Shown piece by piece: positions 1-6,960 of a stretch of 37,677 nt of DNA. Numbering within the stretch: position 1 is the first letter of the stretch; each line of letters begins with the position of its first letter. The position numbers and the translations under genes were made by a program. This DNA is from DATAQC01 sp046263055 (GTDB lineage Bacteria > Actinomycetota > Acidimicrobiia > Acidimicrobiales > AC-14). The stretch spans positions 1 to 37,677 of the forward strand of contig JBHELO010000109.1 in the NCBI GenBank assembly GCA_046263055.1. The letters are read 5' to 3'. Under the pieces are notes generated by a model. That model was not told the DNA's origin. It saw only the letters and a list, made by a program, of their open reading frames with translations, and did no database searches.

Positions 1-10
1 CGGTTACCAC

Positions 11-85
11 GGTCCTGTGGTGCAGCTTGGAGTGCACGCCGCCCTGTCAAGGCGGAGGTCGCGAGTTCAAATCTCGTCAGGACCG
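11..85 (+). tRNA. tRNA-Asp (GTC)
   Basis: A full cloverleaf can be folded. The acceptor stem GGTCCTG pairs with CAGGACC, with G as discriminator base. The anticodon stem CCGCC/GGCGG encloses the loop CTGTCAA, giving anticodon GTC. The T arm GCGAG-TTCAAAT-CTCGT is present. No CCA is encoded. It lies 4 nt before tRNA-Phe, so the two are probably transcribed together. Confidence 0.97.
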
Positions 86-89
86 CCCC

Positions 90-162
90 GGTCGGGTAGC
101 TCAGTTGGTAGAGCGCGCGCCTGAAAAGCGCGAGGTCACCGGATCGACGCCGGTCCCGACCA
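90..162 (+). tRNA. tRNA-Phe (GAA)
   Basis: The acceptor stem GGTCGGG pairs with CCCGACC, with A as discriminator. The D arm GCTC-AGTTGGTA-GAGC is canonical. The anticodon stem CGCGC/GCGCG holds the loop CTGAAAA, giving anticodon GAA. The T arm is ACCGG-ATCGACG-CCGGT. CCA is not encoded. It forms a pair with the upstream tRNA-Asp. No integrase or duplicated 3' end that would mark an attachment site was seen nearby. Confidence 0.97.
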
Positions 163-472
163 CCGCAAGAGGGGAGGTCACCCGGCTTATGCGTGATCTA
201 CATGAGACTCGTAAGACCAGTTGACATGGATCCCATGGACAATCCCCACCCTCGGTGTGATGGGACTCCGCCCCCTGCACTACTCGGCCGCGACGCCCTG
301 ATCGATGCGAGCGAAGGCAGTTTCGGGTCCTGGACCCCTTACCGCCGCGGGGCGACTTCGATGATCGCGATCCACCTCCCCAGCTTCTCACCGCCGACTC
401 GTCCCGCCGTGGGTCGGTGCGCCTGACGGTGGACGGCGCTGGATCGGCCGGCCGGGTGCAACAATTAACCCC
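163..472. other. Intergenic gap without recognisable gene
   Basis: About 310 bases between tRNA-Phe and the next small gene. The reading frames here are short, lack convincing ribosome binding sites and have compositions (Pro/Arg/Ser rich) typical of chance frames in GC-rich DNA. A TTGACA at 221-226 has no matching -10 at the normal spacing. I see no terminator with a T-run after the tRNAs. Confidence 0.5.
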
Positions 473-655
473 GTGACTTCACCGTGGCGGGAGGAGGACC
501 CGCTGGGGCGCATCGAAGCGGCCCACGGGATCGCCAACGTGGCGACGACCGGTACCGGATGGAGACGGACCACCGGTCGACTCCTGGCGTTGGCCGCCCT
601 GGTCGTGTTCGCCTCCGGGATCACCATCGGGATGCTCCTAGCCTTCCTGCGCTGA
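473..655 (+). CDS. Small single-pass membrane protein, unknown function
   Basis: A 60-residue protein starting at GTG. Residues 1-34 are polar. They are followed by one hydrophobic segment (about residues 37-57, LLALAALVVFASGITIGMLL) that runs almost to the C-terminus, so a tail-anchored or single-span membrane protein is expected. There is no clear Shine-Dalgarno; an AT-rich patch (CAATTA) just upstream could be a promoter element. I recognise no family. The clean membrane segment and codon use argue that it is real, but short size and GC-rich background leave doubt. Confidence 0.5.
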   Translation: MTSPWREEDPLGRIEAAHGIANVATTGTGWRRTTGRLLALAALVVFASGITIGMLLAFLR

Positions 656-689
656 CCGACGACCTCTGCGCCAGCCGCACGCTGTGGGG

Positions 690-704
690 GCTGGGCAGCC
701 CAGC
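690..704. terminator. GC hairpin after the small membrane gene
   Basis: A perfect 6-bp stem GCTGGG/CCCAGC with a CAG loop lies 35 nt after the stop at 655. No T-run follows, so it is only a possible terminator of the kind often annotated in GC-rich actinobacteria. Confidence 0.3.
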
Positions 705-876
705 ACACCGACCGGCCGCGCAGGTGCCCTCGCCCTTGGCCGCGAAGATTCTTGCCGCGGTGGCTGGCCTCTGCGGCGGTCATCGCCGCCGTCGGCAACA
801 TCATGCTGCGGCGCGGAACTGGGCTCGGTGACACCCCCAGGGCGGTGACCGTCTTCGTTAGCGCGGGGCGCCGGCA

Positions 877-1209
877 GTGAGGCAAGATTGCGGATTGGCG
901 AACGAAGAGCGTCGCGCCGCCGCACAACGGATCGGTCGGGTCGCCGCCGAGCTCAAGATGCGCCGTCGGCGGCTCGACGTGTACCAGCAGTCCGCCGACT
1001 GGCCCGGGAAGGAGCCGGCGTGGCGATCCGAGTTGTCCCAGTACGACAAGTTCCTGCTGCTCGCGGCGTCCATGCTCGACGTCGCCGCGCCGGAGCACGA
1101 CGGGGCGCTGCTGGCACCCGAGGTGCGGGCCCTCGTGGAGGACCGCCTGTCCCAGTCCGGCCTCGACGTGTGGGCGCCTCGGGTGACCCGGGCCGGCGGC
1201 TGCTACTGA
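877..1209 (+). CDS. Hypothetical protein, 110 residues
   Basis: Starts at GTG 877; a TTG at 895 is an alternative that would begin LANEERRAAA. The protein is soluble, rich in Arg, Ala and Glu, and predicted mostly helical (e.g. NEERRAAAQRIGRVAAELKMR). It has no signal peptide or membrane segment. It ends convergently towards the aquaporin gene (98 nt gap). I do not recognise a family. Codon positions look protein-like over the whole length and no competing gene is credible on the other strand, which supports it as real. Confidence 0.55.
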   Translation: MRQDCGLANEERRAAAQRIGRVAAELKMRRRRLDVYQQSADWPGKEPAWRSELSQYDKFLLLAASMLDVAAPEHDGALLAPEVRALVEDRLSQSGLDVWAPRVTRAGGCY

Positions 1210-1307
1210 CCCTCGCCGGAGGACGACGAGAGGGTTCCCGCCTCTGCTCTCCTGGGCACCCTCGACCCGAGCCCTGGACGAATGGGCGACGCCCGGTGGG
1301 CGGGCGG

Positions 1308-2099
1308 TCAGTGGTCCGCATCCGGCGCCGGGCGCAGTTCCGGGTCGTCCGGGCCGTCCCGGCCGTCCCGGCTGTCGGAGGAGGGGCCGGTGTGGGGGAC
1401 GACCACGTCGGGAGCCACCTCGCCCACGGTCGGGTAGAGCGTGCGGAGCAGGCCGACGGCCAGCGCCGCGCCGAGGAGCTGGAAGGCGACGAACGCCGGC
1501 GCCGACGACGGTCGGATGCCAGCGAACGTGTCGGTGAGGGTCCGCGCCATGGTCACCGCCGGGTTGGCGAAGCTGGTGGACGAGGTGAAGAAGTAGGCGG
1601 CACCGATGTACGCCCCGACCGCGAACGGGGCCACGCCGGGTCGTCCGGCGCGGACGACGCCGAAGACGACGAGCAGGAGCCCAAGGGTGGCCACCGCCTC
1701 GCCCAGCCACAGGCCGCTGCCGGTCCGTGACGTCGTCGACCATTGCAGGGCGGGCAGCGAGAACATGAGGTTGGCCACGATGCTCCCGAGGCCCCCGCCC
1801 ACGAACTGGGCGACGAGGTAGCCGGCGGCGTCTCTCGTCGGCAGGCCGCCGAACACGCGGTCGACGATGGTGACGGCCGGGTTGAGGTGTGCGCCGGAGA
1901 CCGGTCCGACGGCCAGGATCACCGCCACCAGGGCGGCGGCGGTGGCCGCCGCGTTCTCGAAGAGCTGGAGGCCGACGTCGCCCGGGCTCAGACGCTGGGC
2001 GGCGATGCCCGAGCCCACGACGGCGGTGACGAGGAAGGCGGTGCCGACGAGCTCGGCCACCATCCGGCGCAGCAACGGCGCTGGTCGCCCGTCGGCCAC
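1308..2099 (-). CDS. MIP/aquaporin family channel, AqpS-like, in an arsR operon
   Basis: Membrane channel of the major intrinsic protein family, 263 residues from the GTG at 2099. That GTG lies 1 nt after the arsR stop, so translation is probably coupled; ATG 2063 (MVAELVGTAF) is the alternative start. Both pore loops carry intact NPA motifs (AHLNPAVT and FANPAVTMA), with six hydrophobic spans around them. After the second NPA the residue is Val rather than the Arg typical of water and glycerol channels. Family knowledge: AqpS-type channels linked to ars genes show such a substitution and pass arsenite or methylated arsenicals. The arsR neighbour makes metalloid flux the likely role. The tail after about residue 230 is polar and disordered. 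Confidence 0.85.
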   Translation of the reverse strand: MADGRPAPLLRRMVAELVGTAFLVTAVVGSGIAAQRLSPGDVGLQLFENAAATAAALVAVILAVGPVSGAHLNPAVTIVDRVFGGLPTRDAAGYLVAQFVGGGLGSIVANLMFSLPALQWSTTSRTGSGLWLGEAVATLGLLLVVFGVVRAGRPGVAPFAVGAYIGAAYFFTSSTSFANPAVTMARTLTDTFAGIRPSSAPAFVAFQLLGAALAVGLLRTLYPTVGEVAPDVVVPHTGPSSDSRDGRDGPDDPELRPAPDADH

Positions 2100-2100
2100 C

Positions 2101-2424
2101 TCAGCAGCAGGGGCGGCGGCGGGCGCCCGGAATCGGTGCCTGCGCCGCCGGCTCCGCCAGGGCCGCCCCCAGCCAGGCCAGCCGCTCGGGTCGGAGGCGG
2201 TAGTCGGTCCAGTACCGGTGGCGGTCACTCTCGACCAACCCCGCCTCCCGCAAGGCCTTCAGGTGGTGGCTGACCAGGGGCTGGGTCGCGTCCAGCGGCT
2301 CCACGAGGTGGCAGACGCACAGCTCTTCGCCCGCCAGTGCCTCCACGATGCGGTGCCTGAGGGGATCGGCCAACGCCGACACGCAGGCGAGCGGGGCGGA
2401 GGGTGCACGGACGCTCATCTGCAC
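2101..2424 (-). CDS. arsR: ArsR/SmtB family metalloregulator
   Basis: Winged-helix repressor of 107 residues that responds to arsenite or related metal ions. The family metal motif is visible as ELCVCHL (Cys36 and Cys38), followed by the recognition-helix region TQPLVSHHLKALREAGLV. Additional Cys residues are Cys14 and a terminal CysCys pair, which could take part in metal binding in subtypes of this family. The start is GTG 2424; ATG 2418 is nearly equivalent. The aquaporin gene follows after 1 nt, so the two form a unit that ArsR probably represses. No arsenate reductase or ArsB/Acr3 pump is in the window. Confidence 0.9.
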   Translation of the reverse strand: MQMSVRAPSAPLACVSALADPLRHRIVEALAGEELCVCHLVEPLDATQPLVSHHLKALREAGLVESDRHRYWTDYRLRPERLAWLGAALAEPAAQAPIPGARRRPCC

Positions 2425-2440
2425 AAACTCTCGTTGATGA
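2415..2440. promoter_or_regulatory. Possible ArsR operator at the arsR start
   Basis: An interrupted inverted repeat TCATC-N16-GATGA spans the arsR start codon. ArsR-family proteins commonly bind such dyads over their own promoters. Only the outer five bases match, so this is weak. Confidence 0.25.
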
Positions 2441-2515
2441 AGATGGTCGGCGCCAGCACGCCCCGCTGACCGGCCCAGCGCCGGGAGGCCGTACGGCCCG
2501 GGATCGCCGACGTCC

Positions 2516-4981
2516 CTACGGCTTGGACCCGGCGACGTCCAGCGACGGAGGGCCCACCTCGCGACCGACGCTCAGGATGGCGTCGAAGAACAACGACGGG
2601 CGCCCCCACAACGAGTTGACGAAGATCGTTGTGACGCTCAGGGCCATGGCCACCATGGCCCACACCGGGTAGACGATGCCGGTGGCGGCGAGGGGGATGC
2701 CGATCCCGTTGAAGGCGAAGGCCAGCGTCACATTCTGTTTGGTCTTGCGGTAGGCGTGGCGGCTGGTCTCCCGGGCGGTGAGGATGGCATCCAGGCGATT
2801 GCCCATGATGACGATGTCGGCCGACTCGATGGCGATGTCGGTCCCGGCTCCCATGGCGATCCCCACGTCGGACTGCATGAGCGACGGGGCGTCGTTGACG
2901 CCGTCGCCCACCATGGCCACGCGGCCGTGGCGCTGGAGCGACCGGACGACCTCGGCCTTCTCGTGGGGCAGGACGCCGGCGTGGACCTCGGCGATGCCGA
3001 GCTGGGCGGCCACCCGCTCGGCGGACCGGAGGTTGTCGCCCGTCAGGAGCACGGGGCGGATCCCGATCCGGCCCATGGCGGCCACCGCCTCGACGGCGTC
3101 GGGGCGGAGACGGTCATCGAAGGCGATGGCCCCGAGCAGTTCACCGTCGCGGCTGGCGCCGACGACGGTGCGGCCCGCCTCCTCGAGGGCGGCGATGCGA
3201 GCGGACAGCGCCGAGAGCCCCACCCCCTCGTCGGCGAGGAAGCTCGGGCGCCCGACCAGGACCCGGCCACCGTCGATTCGCGCCGCCACGCCCCGGCCGG
3301 CGAGGGAGTCGAAGTCGTCGACGGTCGGGATGTCGAGACCCCGCTCCACCGCGGCGGTGAGCACGGCCTGGGCCAGCGGGTGCTCGGAGGAGGACTCGGC
3401 GGCAGCCACCAGGGCCAGCAGCTCGTCCGCATCGCCAACCGCCTCGATCTCGCGCACCGTCGGGCGTCCCTCGGTCAGCGTGCCGGTCTTGTCCAACACG
3501 ATGGTGCGCACCAGGCGGAACGCCTGGAAGGCCTCGCCGGTGCGCATGATGATGCCCTCGTCGGCCGCCTCGCCCGCCCCCCGCACGATGGACAGGGGGG
3601 CGGCGATGCCCACCGCGCACGGATACCCCATGACCAAGACGCTCAGGGCGGCGAATGCGGCGCGGCGGATGTCGACGTCGCCGCTCACCGCCCACGAGCC
3701 GAGGGCCCAGCCTCCGAACGAGGCGAGGGCCACCACCAGCACCGTGGGGGCGTAGATCCGCAGGATGCGGTCCACCAGGTGGAGGATCCCAGGCTTGAGG
3801 GCACGGGCGTCCTCCACGTGGCGCACGACCTGGGCCAGGAAGCTCTCCTCGCCGACGGCCGACACGGCCACCACCAGCGTCCCGCTGCCGTTGATGGAGC
3901 CACCTCTGACCGCGTCGCCCGTGGATCTCTCCACCGGCACCGGCTCACCGGTCACGAACGACTGGTCCACCGCCGAGTGCCCGTCCACCACCTGGCCGTC
4001 TACGGGCACCCGCTCACCGGGGCGGATCCGCACCAGATCCCCCACCACCACCTCGGCGATGGGCACCTCGCGCTCGATGCCGTCGCCCACGACGCGCGCC
4101 ACGTCGGGCTGGAGGTCCAGCAGCCGCTTGACGGCTTGGGAGCTGCGGGTCTTGACCAGCAGCGACAACCATTCGGAGAACAGGTGGTAGGTGGTGACGA
4201 GCACGGCCACCCCGAAGAACGGACCGGTGGGGTAGTGGTCGGGGCGGAAGTCCAGGCCGATGATCCCGCCCACCAGGCCGGCGAACGCCGCCGATTCGAG
4301 CATGACGTGCTGGTTGAGGATGCGTCGCCGGATCGACTGCACCGACATGGCAAGGATTCGGCGGGACAGGCCGAACACCATGAACAGGGCGAACCCGGCG
4401 ACGATCCAGGGCACGGCGGCGTCGATGGCGCCGCTGATCTCGAGGACCAGCGTGCCCACCGTCAGCCCCGCCAGCCCGGCGGTACCCGCCACCGCGGTGG
4501 CCAAACCCTTCGGGCGCAACAACAGGTAGGCGACGGCCAGGAAGCTGAGCCCGACCGCCGCACACACGTACCAGAGCCCGGCCACCGACATGAGCACCGA
4601 GATCGTCTCCAGGCTGAAGGCGATGCCCCCGAGCAGGCGCCGGCCCTCGGCCACCAGCTCGGCTTCCTCCTCCTCGTACGGGCGGACCTTGGCCGGGTCA
4701 CGGGCGCTGTACCCGATGTCCCGCAGGGTGTCGACGAGGTGCTGGGGGCGCAGCCGGGTGGGGTCGTACGCCACCAGCGCCTGCTCGTGGGTGAGGCTCA
4801 CGGCCACGTGCGCCACCCCCGGCTGGCGCCCGAGCGCCTTCTCGAGGGTTCCGGTGCACAGCGAGCAGTGCAGGCCGCCGATCCGAGCTCGGAACCGGGC
4901 CAGGCCGTCGGGGCCGATCGTCTCGTCGAGCCACGCCGGCGCGCCCGACCGACCGTCGGACGGTGCGGGCGCGTCGCTCAT
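2516..4981 (-). CDS. P1B-type heavy-metal transporting ATPase with a YPC motif
   Basis: Integral membrane metal pump of 821 residues; start ATG 4981 follows a good AAGGAG site. An N-terminal HMA domain carries Cys39-x2-Cys42 (GLHCSLC). Membrane spans lie on both sides of the actuator domain (VDQSFVTGEPVPV). The phosphorylation site DKTGT is at Asp497, SSEHPLA is the P1B HP motif, and TGDN and GDGVNDAP complete the catalytic core. The transport-site motif in the sixth span is Tyr453-Pro-Cys455 (MGYPCAVGIAAP) instead of CPC, SPC or TPC. The last span lacks the MxxSS pattern of Cu+ pumps. The metal is therefore uncertain. The divergent CopZ-like chaperone and MerR regulator point to a soft metal such as copper, silver or a group 12 ion. 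Confidence 0.9.
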   Translation of the reverse strand: MSDAPAPSDGRSGAPAWLDETIGPDGLARFRARIGGLHCSLCTGTLEKALGRQPGVAHVAVSLTHEQALVAYDPTRLRPQHLVDTLRDIGYSARDPAKVRPYEEEEAELVAEGRRLLGGIAFSLETISVLMSVAGLWYVCAAVGLSFLAVAYLLLRPKGLATAVAGTAGLAGLTVGTLVLEISGAIDAAVPWIVAGFALFMVFGLSRRILAMSVQSIRRRILNQHVMLESAAFAGLVGGIIGLDFRPDHYPTGPFFGVAVLVTTYHLFSEWLSLLVKTRSSQAVKRLLDLQPDVARVVGDGIEREVPIAEVVVGDLVRIRPGERVPVDGQVVDGHSAVDQSFVTGEPVPVERSTGDAVRGGSINGSGTLVVAVSAVGEESFLAQVVRHVEDARALKPGILHLVDRILRIYAPTVLVVALASFGGWALGSWAVSGDVDIRRAAFAALSVLVMGYPCAVGIAAPLSIVRGAGEAADEGIIMRTGEAFQAFRLVRTIVLDKTGTLTEGRPTVREIEAVGDADELLALVAAAESSSEHPLAQAVLTAAVERGLDIPTVDDFDSLAGRGVAARIDGGRVLVGRPSFLADEGVGLSALSARIAALEEAGRTVVGASRDGELLGAIAFDDRLRPDAVEAVAAMGRIGIRPVLLTGDNLRSAERVAAQLGIAEVHAGVLPHEKAEVVRSLQRHGRVAMVGDGVNDAPSLMQSDVGIAMGAGTDIAIESADIVIMGNRLDAILTARETSRHAYRKTKQNVTLAFAFNGIGIPLAATGIVYPVWAMVAMALSVTTIFVNSLWGRPSLFFDAILSVGREVGPPSLDVAGSKP

Positions 4982-5018
4982 TCCGGTCTCCTTGCCTGCC
5001 GCGGCTGCGGCACCTCCC

Positions 5019-5049
5019 ATTGAACAGGTTCCCGCCGCTGGAAGGTCAA
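5019..5049 (-). promoter_or_regulatory. MerR-type promoter of the P1B ATPase
   Basis: On the minus strand TTGACC (5049-5044) and TTCAAT (5024-5019) are separated by 19 bp, the elongated spacing of MerR-family controlled promoters. A CueR-like dyad lies in the spacer (half-site ACCTTCC, other arm GGAACCT, 5026-5046). This fits activation by the MerR protein encoded at 5368. Confidence 0.6.
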
Positions 5050-5071
5050 CCAGGCGCGTGTCGAGTCCCTC

Positions 5072-5103
5072 TGGACCTTCTACCCCACTGGAAGCTCTAG
5101 GAT
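5072..5103 (+). promoter_or_regulatory. MerR-type promoter of the chaperone and merR genes
   Basis: TGGACC (5072-5077) and TAGGAT (5098-5103) lie 20 bp apart, with an inverted repeat ACCTTCTA-N6-TGGAAGCT (5075-5096) between them. The arms match at 6 of 8 positions and resemble the operator on the other side of the gap. One MerR protein probably twists both promoters. Confidence 0.55.
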
Positions 5104-5135
5104 CGATCCAGGATCGCTGGGAAGAGGAGAGCCCC

Positions 5136-5345
5136 ATGATCACCCGGACGTTCAACGTCGACGAGGTCCACTGCGCCAGCTGCGAGCACACCATCCGCAC
5201 CGCCCTCTCGCGCCTCCCGGGCGTGGCCGTCGTGGTGGCCTCGGCCGAACGCAACGACGTGAGGGTCAGCTTCGACGACAGCAAGGTGGGAGAGGACGAA
5301 CTGCGGGCCACCCTCGGAGACGCCGGCTTCGAGCCCGTCTCCTGA
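5136..5345 (+). CDS. CopZ-like heavy-metal chaperone (HMA domain)
   Basis: A 69-residue single-domain HMA protein with the metal site HCASC (Cys-x2-Cys) in the first loop and the expected beta-alpha-beta-beta-alpha-beta pattern (FNVDEVHCASC ... VRVSFDDSKV ... LGDAGFEPV). GAGGAG precedes the ATG. Such proteins carry Cu(I) or other soft ions in the cytoplasm to P1B ATPases. It is divergent from the ATPase gene and 22 nt upstream of merR, so it shares the control region of both. The lack of the usual Tyr near the C-terminus means copper specificity cannot be taken for granted. Confidence 0.88.
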   Translation: MITRTFNVDEVHCASCEHTIRTALSRLPGVAVVVASAERNDVRVSFDDSKVGEDELRATLGDAGFEPVS

Positions 5346-5367
5346 GCGGGCGACGGAAGGCACCACG

Positions 5368-5778
5368 ATGCGCATCGGGGAGCTGGCCGACCGGGTGGGT
5401 GTCAACCCCAAGACCGTCCGCTACTACGAGGGCATCGGACTGCTGCCCGATCCCGCCCGGCGCCCTTCGGGCTACCGCGAGTACACCGACCACGACGTGG
5501 ACCGGCTCGGCTTCATCCGCACCGCGCAGCGCCTCGGCCTCACCCTCGCCGAGATCGCCGAGATCATCGCCTTCCGGGAGCGCGACGAGCGCCCCTGCGA
5601 CTACGTCCTGGGGGTCCTCGATCGCCAGGTCGCCGACCTCGACCGCCGCCTGGCGGAGATGGCCGCGCTCCGCCGGGAGCTGATCGCGCTCAAGGGCAAG
5701 GCCGACCGCCTCTCCCGGGACGAGGGCTGTTACTGCGCCGTCATCGAACACTCCGTAGGCGCGGCACCAGGCCGATGA
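5368..5778 (+). CDS. MerR family metal-responsive regulator
   Basis: 136 residues. An N-terminal winged helix opens MRIGELADRVGV and continues KTVRYYEGIGLL with the GYREYTDHDV wing. A long dimerisation helix follows (about residues 80-115). Likely metal ligands are Cys77 (ERPCDYV), at the position of the dimer-helix Cys in ZntR/MerR, and the C-terminal loop GCYCAVIEH (Cys121, Cys123, His128). The ligand set resembles the ZntR/CadR/PbrR group as much as CueR. It follows the chaperone gene by 22 nt and overlaps the downstream esterase by 4 nt (ATGA). The paired long-spacer promoters at 5019-5103 are its probable targets. Confidence 0.9.
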   Translation: MRIGELADRVGVNPKTVRYYEGIGLLPDPARRPSGYREYTDHDVDRLGFIRTAQRLGLTLAEIAEIIAFRERDERPCDYVLGVLDRQVADLDRRLAEMAALRRELIALKGKADRLSRDEGCYCAVIEHSVGAAPGR

Positions 5779-6680
5779 GCGGGATGGAGCGGGTACCGAC
5801 GTTGGTGGGGGCGTTGCTGCTCGCGGCCACCGCCGCCTGCGCGGGAGGGACGCCGCGCTCGTCACCGCCCACCAGGCCCGCCGCGGTGCAGCGCCGCCAA
5901 CTCACCTTCGGCGGTCAGCCCCGCTCCTACCGGGTCTACGCCCCCGCCACCCTCGAGGGTTCGCAGTTCCCGCTTGTCCTGGCCCTCCACGGCGAGGGCA
6001 ACACCGCCGACAGCCTGGTGGAGACGACCCAGTTCGACCGCCAGGCCCAGACCGGGAACTTCATCGTCGCCTACCCGGAGGGCCTGGGCCTGTCCTGGAA
6101 CGCTGGCCTGTGTTGCGGGCGGTCGATGTACGAGGGCGTCGACGACGTCGGCTTCCTCAATCGGGTGGTCGACGAGATCGAGCGCGACCACCCGATCGAC
6201 CGAACCCGCGTCTACGTGGTCGGGATCTCCTCCGGGGCGTTCATGGCCTACCGGTTCGCGTGCGAGAGCGCCGGTCGGCTGGCCGGTGTCGGCTCGGTGG
6301 CCGGCGCCATGACCCTGGATGCGTGCAATCCGGCCCGGCCGCTGTCGGTCATCGAGATCCACGGGACGGCGGACCCGCTGGTCCCGTTCTCGGGTGGCCC
6401 CGTCCAGCCTCCGGGGGTGGCGTCGGCCGACGCTCCCGCCACCGCCGCGATGGCCGACCGCTGGGCGACCCTCGACGGCTGCCCGGGCCCGCCGCGGACC
6501 ACGACCACGGCGGTCGTGACGACGACCACGTGGGAGGCCTGCCGGGCCGCCACCTCGGTGCGCCTGGTGAGCGTCGACGGCGGCGGTCACACCTGGTTCG
6601 CGCCCGGCCTGGGACCGGTGGCGGGCGCCGTCGACGCGACCGCCGACATCTGGGCCTTCCTGTCCGGCCGGCCTCGCTGA
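5775..6680 (+). CDS. Secreted PHB-depolymerase-like esterase (LpqC-like), probable lipoprotein
   Basis: 301 residues. The N-terminus has a hydrophobic signal ending in TAAC (Cys22), a plausible though not ideal lipobox, so the enzyme is probably membrane-anchored outside the cell. The alpha/beta-hydrolase core shows an oxyanion strand (LVLALHGEG), the nucleophile elbow GISSG, the acid region HGTADPLVP and the catalytic His in GGGHTWF. A conserved SWNAGLCCG block matches the LpqC/feruloyl-esterase-like branch of the PHB depolymerase family. Its ATG overlaps the merR stop; ATG 5784 is an alternative. Substrate is unknown: polyesters or aryl esters are typical. A paralogue lies at 9638. Confidence 0.85.
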   Translation: MSGMERVPTLVGALLLAATAACAGGTPRSSPPTRPAAVQRRQLTFGGQPRSYRVYAPATLEGSQFPLVLALHGEGNTADSLVETTQFDRQAQTGNFIVAYPEGLGLSWNAGLCCGRSMYEGVDDVGFLNRVVDEIERDHPIDRTRVYVVGISSGAFMAYRFACESAGRLAGVGSVAGAMTLDACNPARPLSVIEIHGTADPLVPFSGGPVQPPGVASADAPATAAMADRWATLDGCPGPPRTTTTAVVTTTTWEACRAATSVRLVSVDGGGHTWFAPGLGPVAGAVDATADIWAFLSGRPR

Positions 6681-6746
6681 CGCCGCGACACCCGTGGCGC
6701 TCACGAACGGCACCGTCGCCGCAGGGAGTCCCAGGGTCCCCGGCGG

Positions 6747-6960
6747 TCACGGCCTGACCGGGCTGCGGTCGTAGAGGCGGCGGGCCCAGCGGTACCCGAG
6801 GACGCTGAGGCCCGCGCACCATCCCACGGCGACGGCCGAGTAGCGAAAACACCGTGCCCTCGGCAACGTCGAGGTCGATCCCGTCGAGCACGACGGTGTC
6901 GCCGAACGGCTTGCGGAGACCGGTGGCCCGCACCTCCCACGGGACCCCGGGGGCCGTCAC
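6747..6960 (-). pseudogene. Deletion scar: ABC ATPase N-terminus joined to ABC permease C-terminus
   Basis: A GTG at 6960 (GTGA overlap with the DUF4097 stop) opens a frame with the start of a DrrA-type ATPase: VRATGLRKPFGDTVVLDGI, then VFSLLG, the strand entering Walker A. The P-loop itself is missing. At about 6834-6843 the homology switches to another frame that reads YSAVAVGWCAGLSVLGYRW and then ARRLYDRSPVRP to a stop at 6747, the end of an ABC-2 permease. The simplest reading is one internal deletion that removed most of both genes, with the junction at CTACTCGGCC, a sequence that fits both sides. Neither remnant can be functional. Confidence 0.75.

Noticed and set aside
11..162. tRNA genes as integration site of a mobile element
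   Set aside because: No integrase, transposase, phage gene or repeated tRNA 3' end was found in the window; the metal genes nearby have the same base composition as the rest.
193..426. Open frame of 77 codons after the tRNAs
   Set aside because: Composition is rich in Pro/Arg/Ser, there is no ribosome binding site and no recognisable fold; it looks like a chance frame in GC-rich DNA.
2756..5023. Very long open frame (755 codons) on the plus strand opposite the P1B ATPase
   Set aside because: It is His/Gly/Arg/Gln-rich and exactly mirrors the ATPase gene, whose motifs are unambiguous. Antisense frames stay open because of high GC at third positions.
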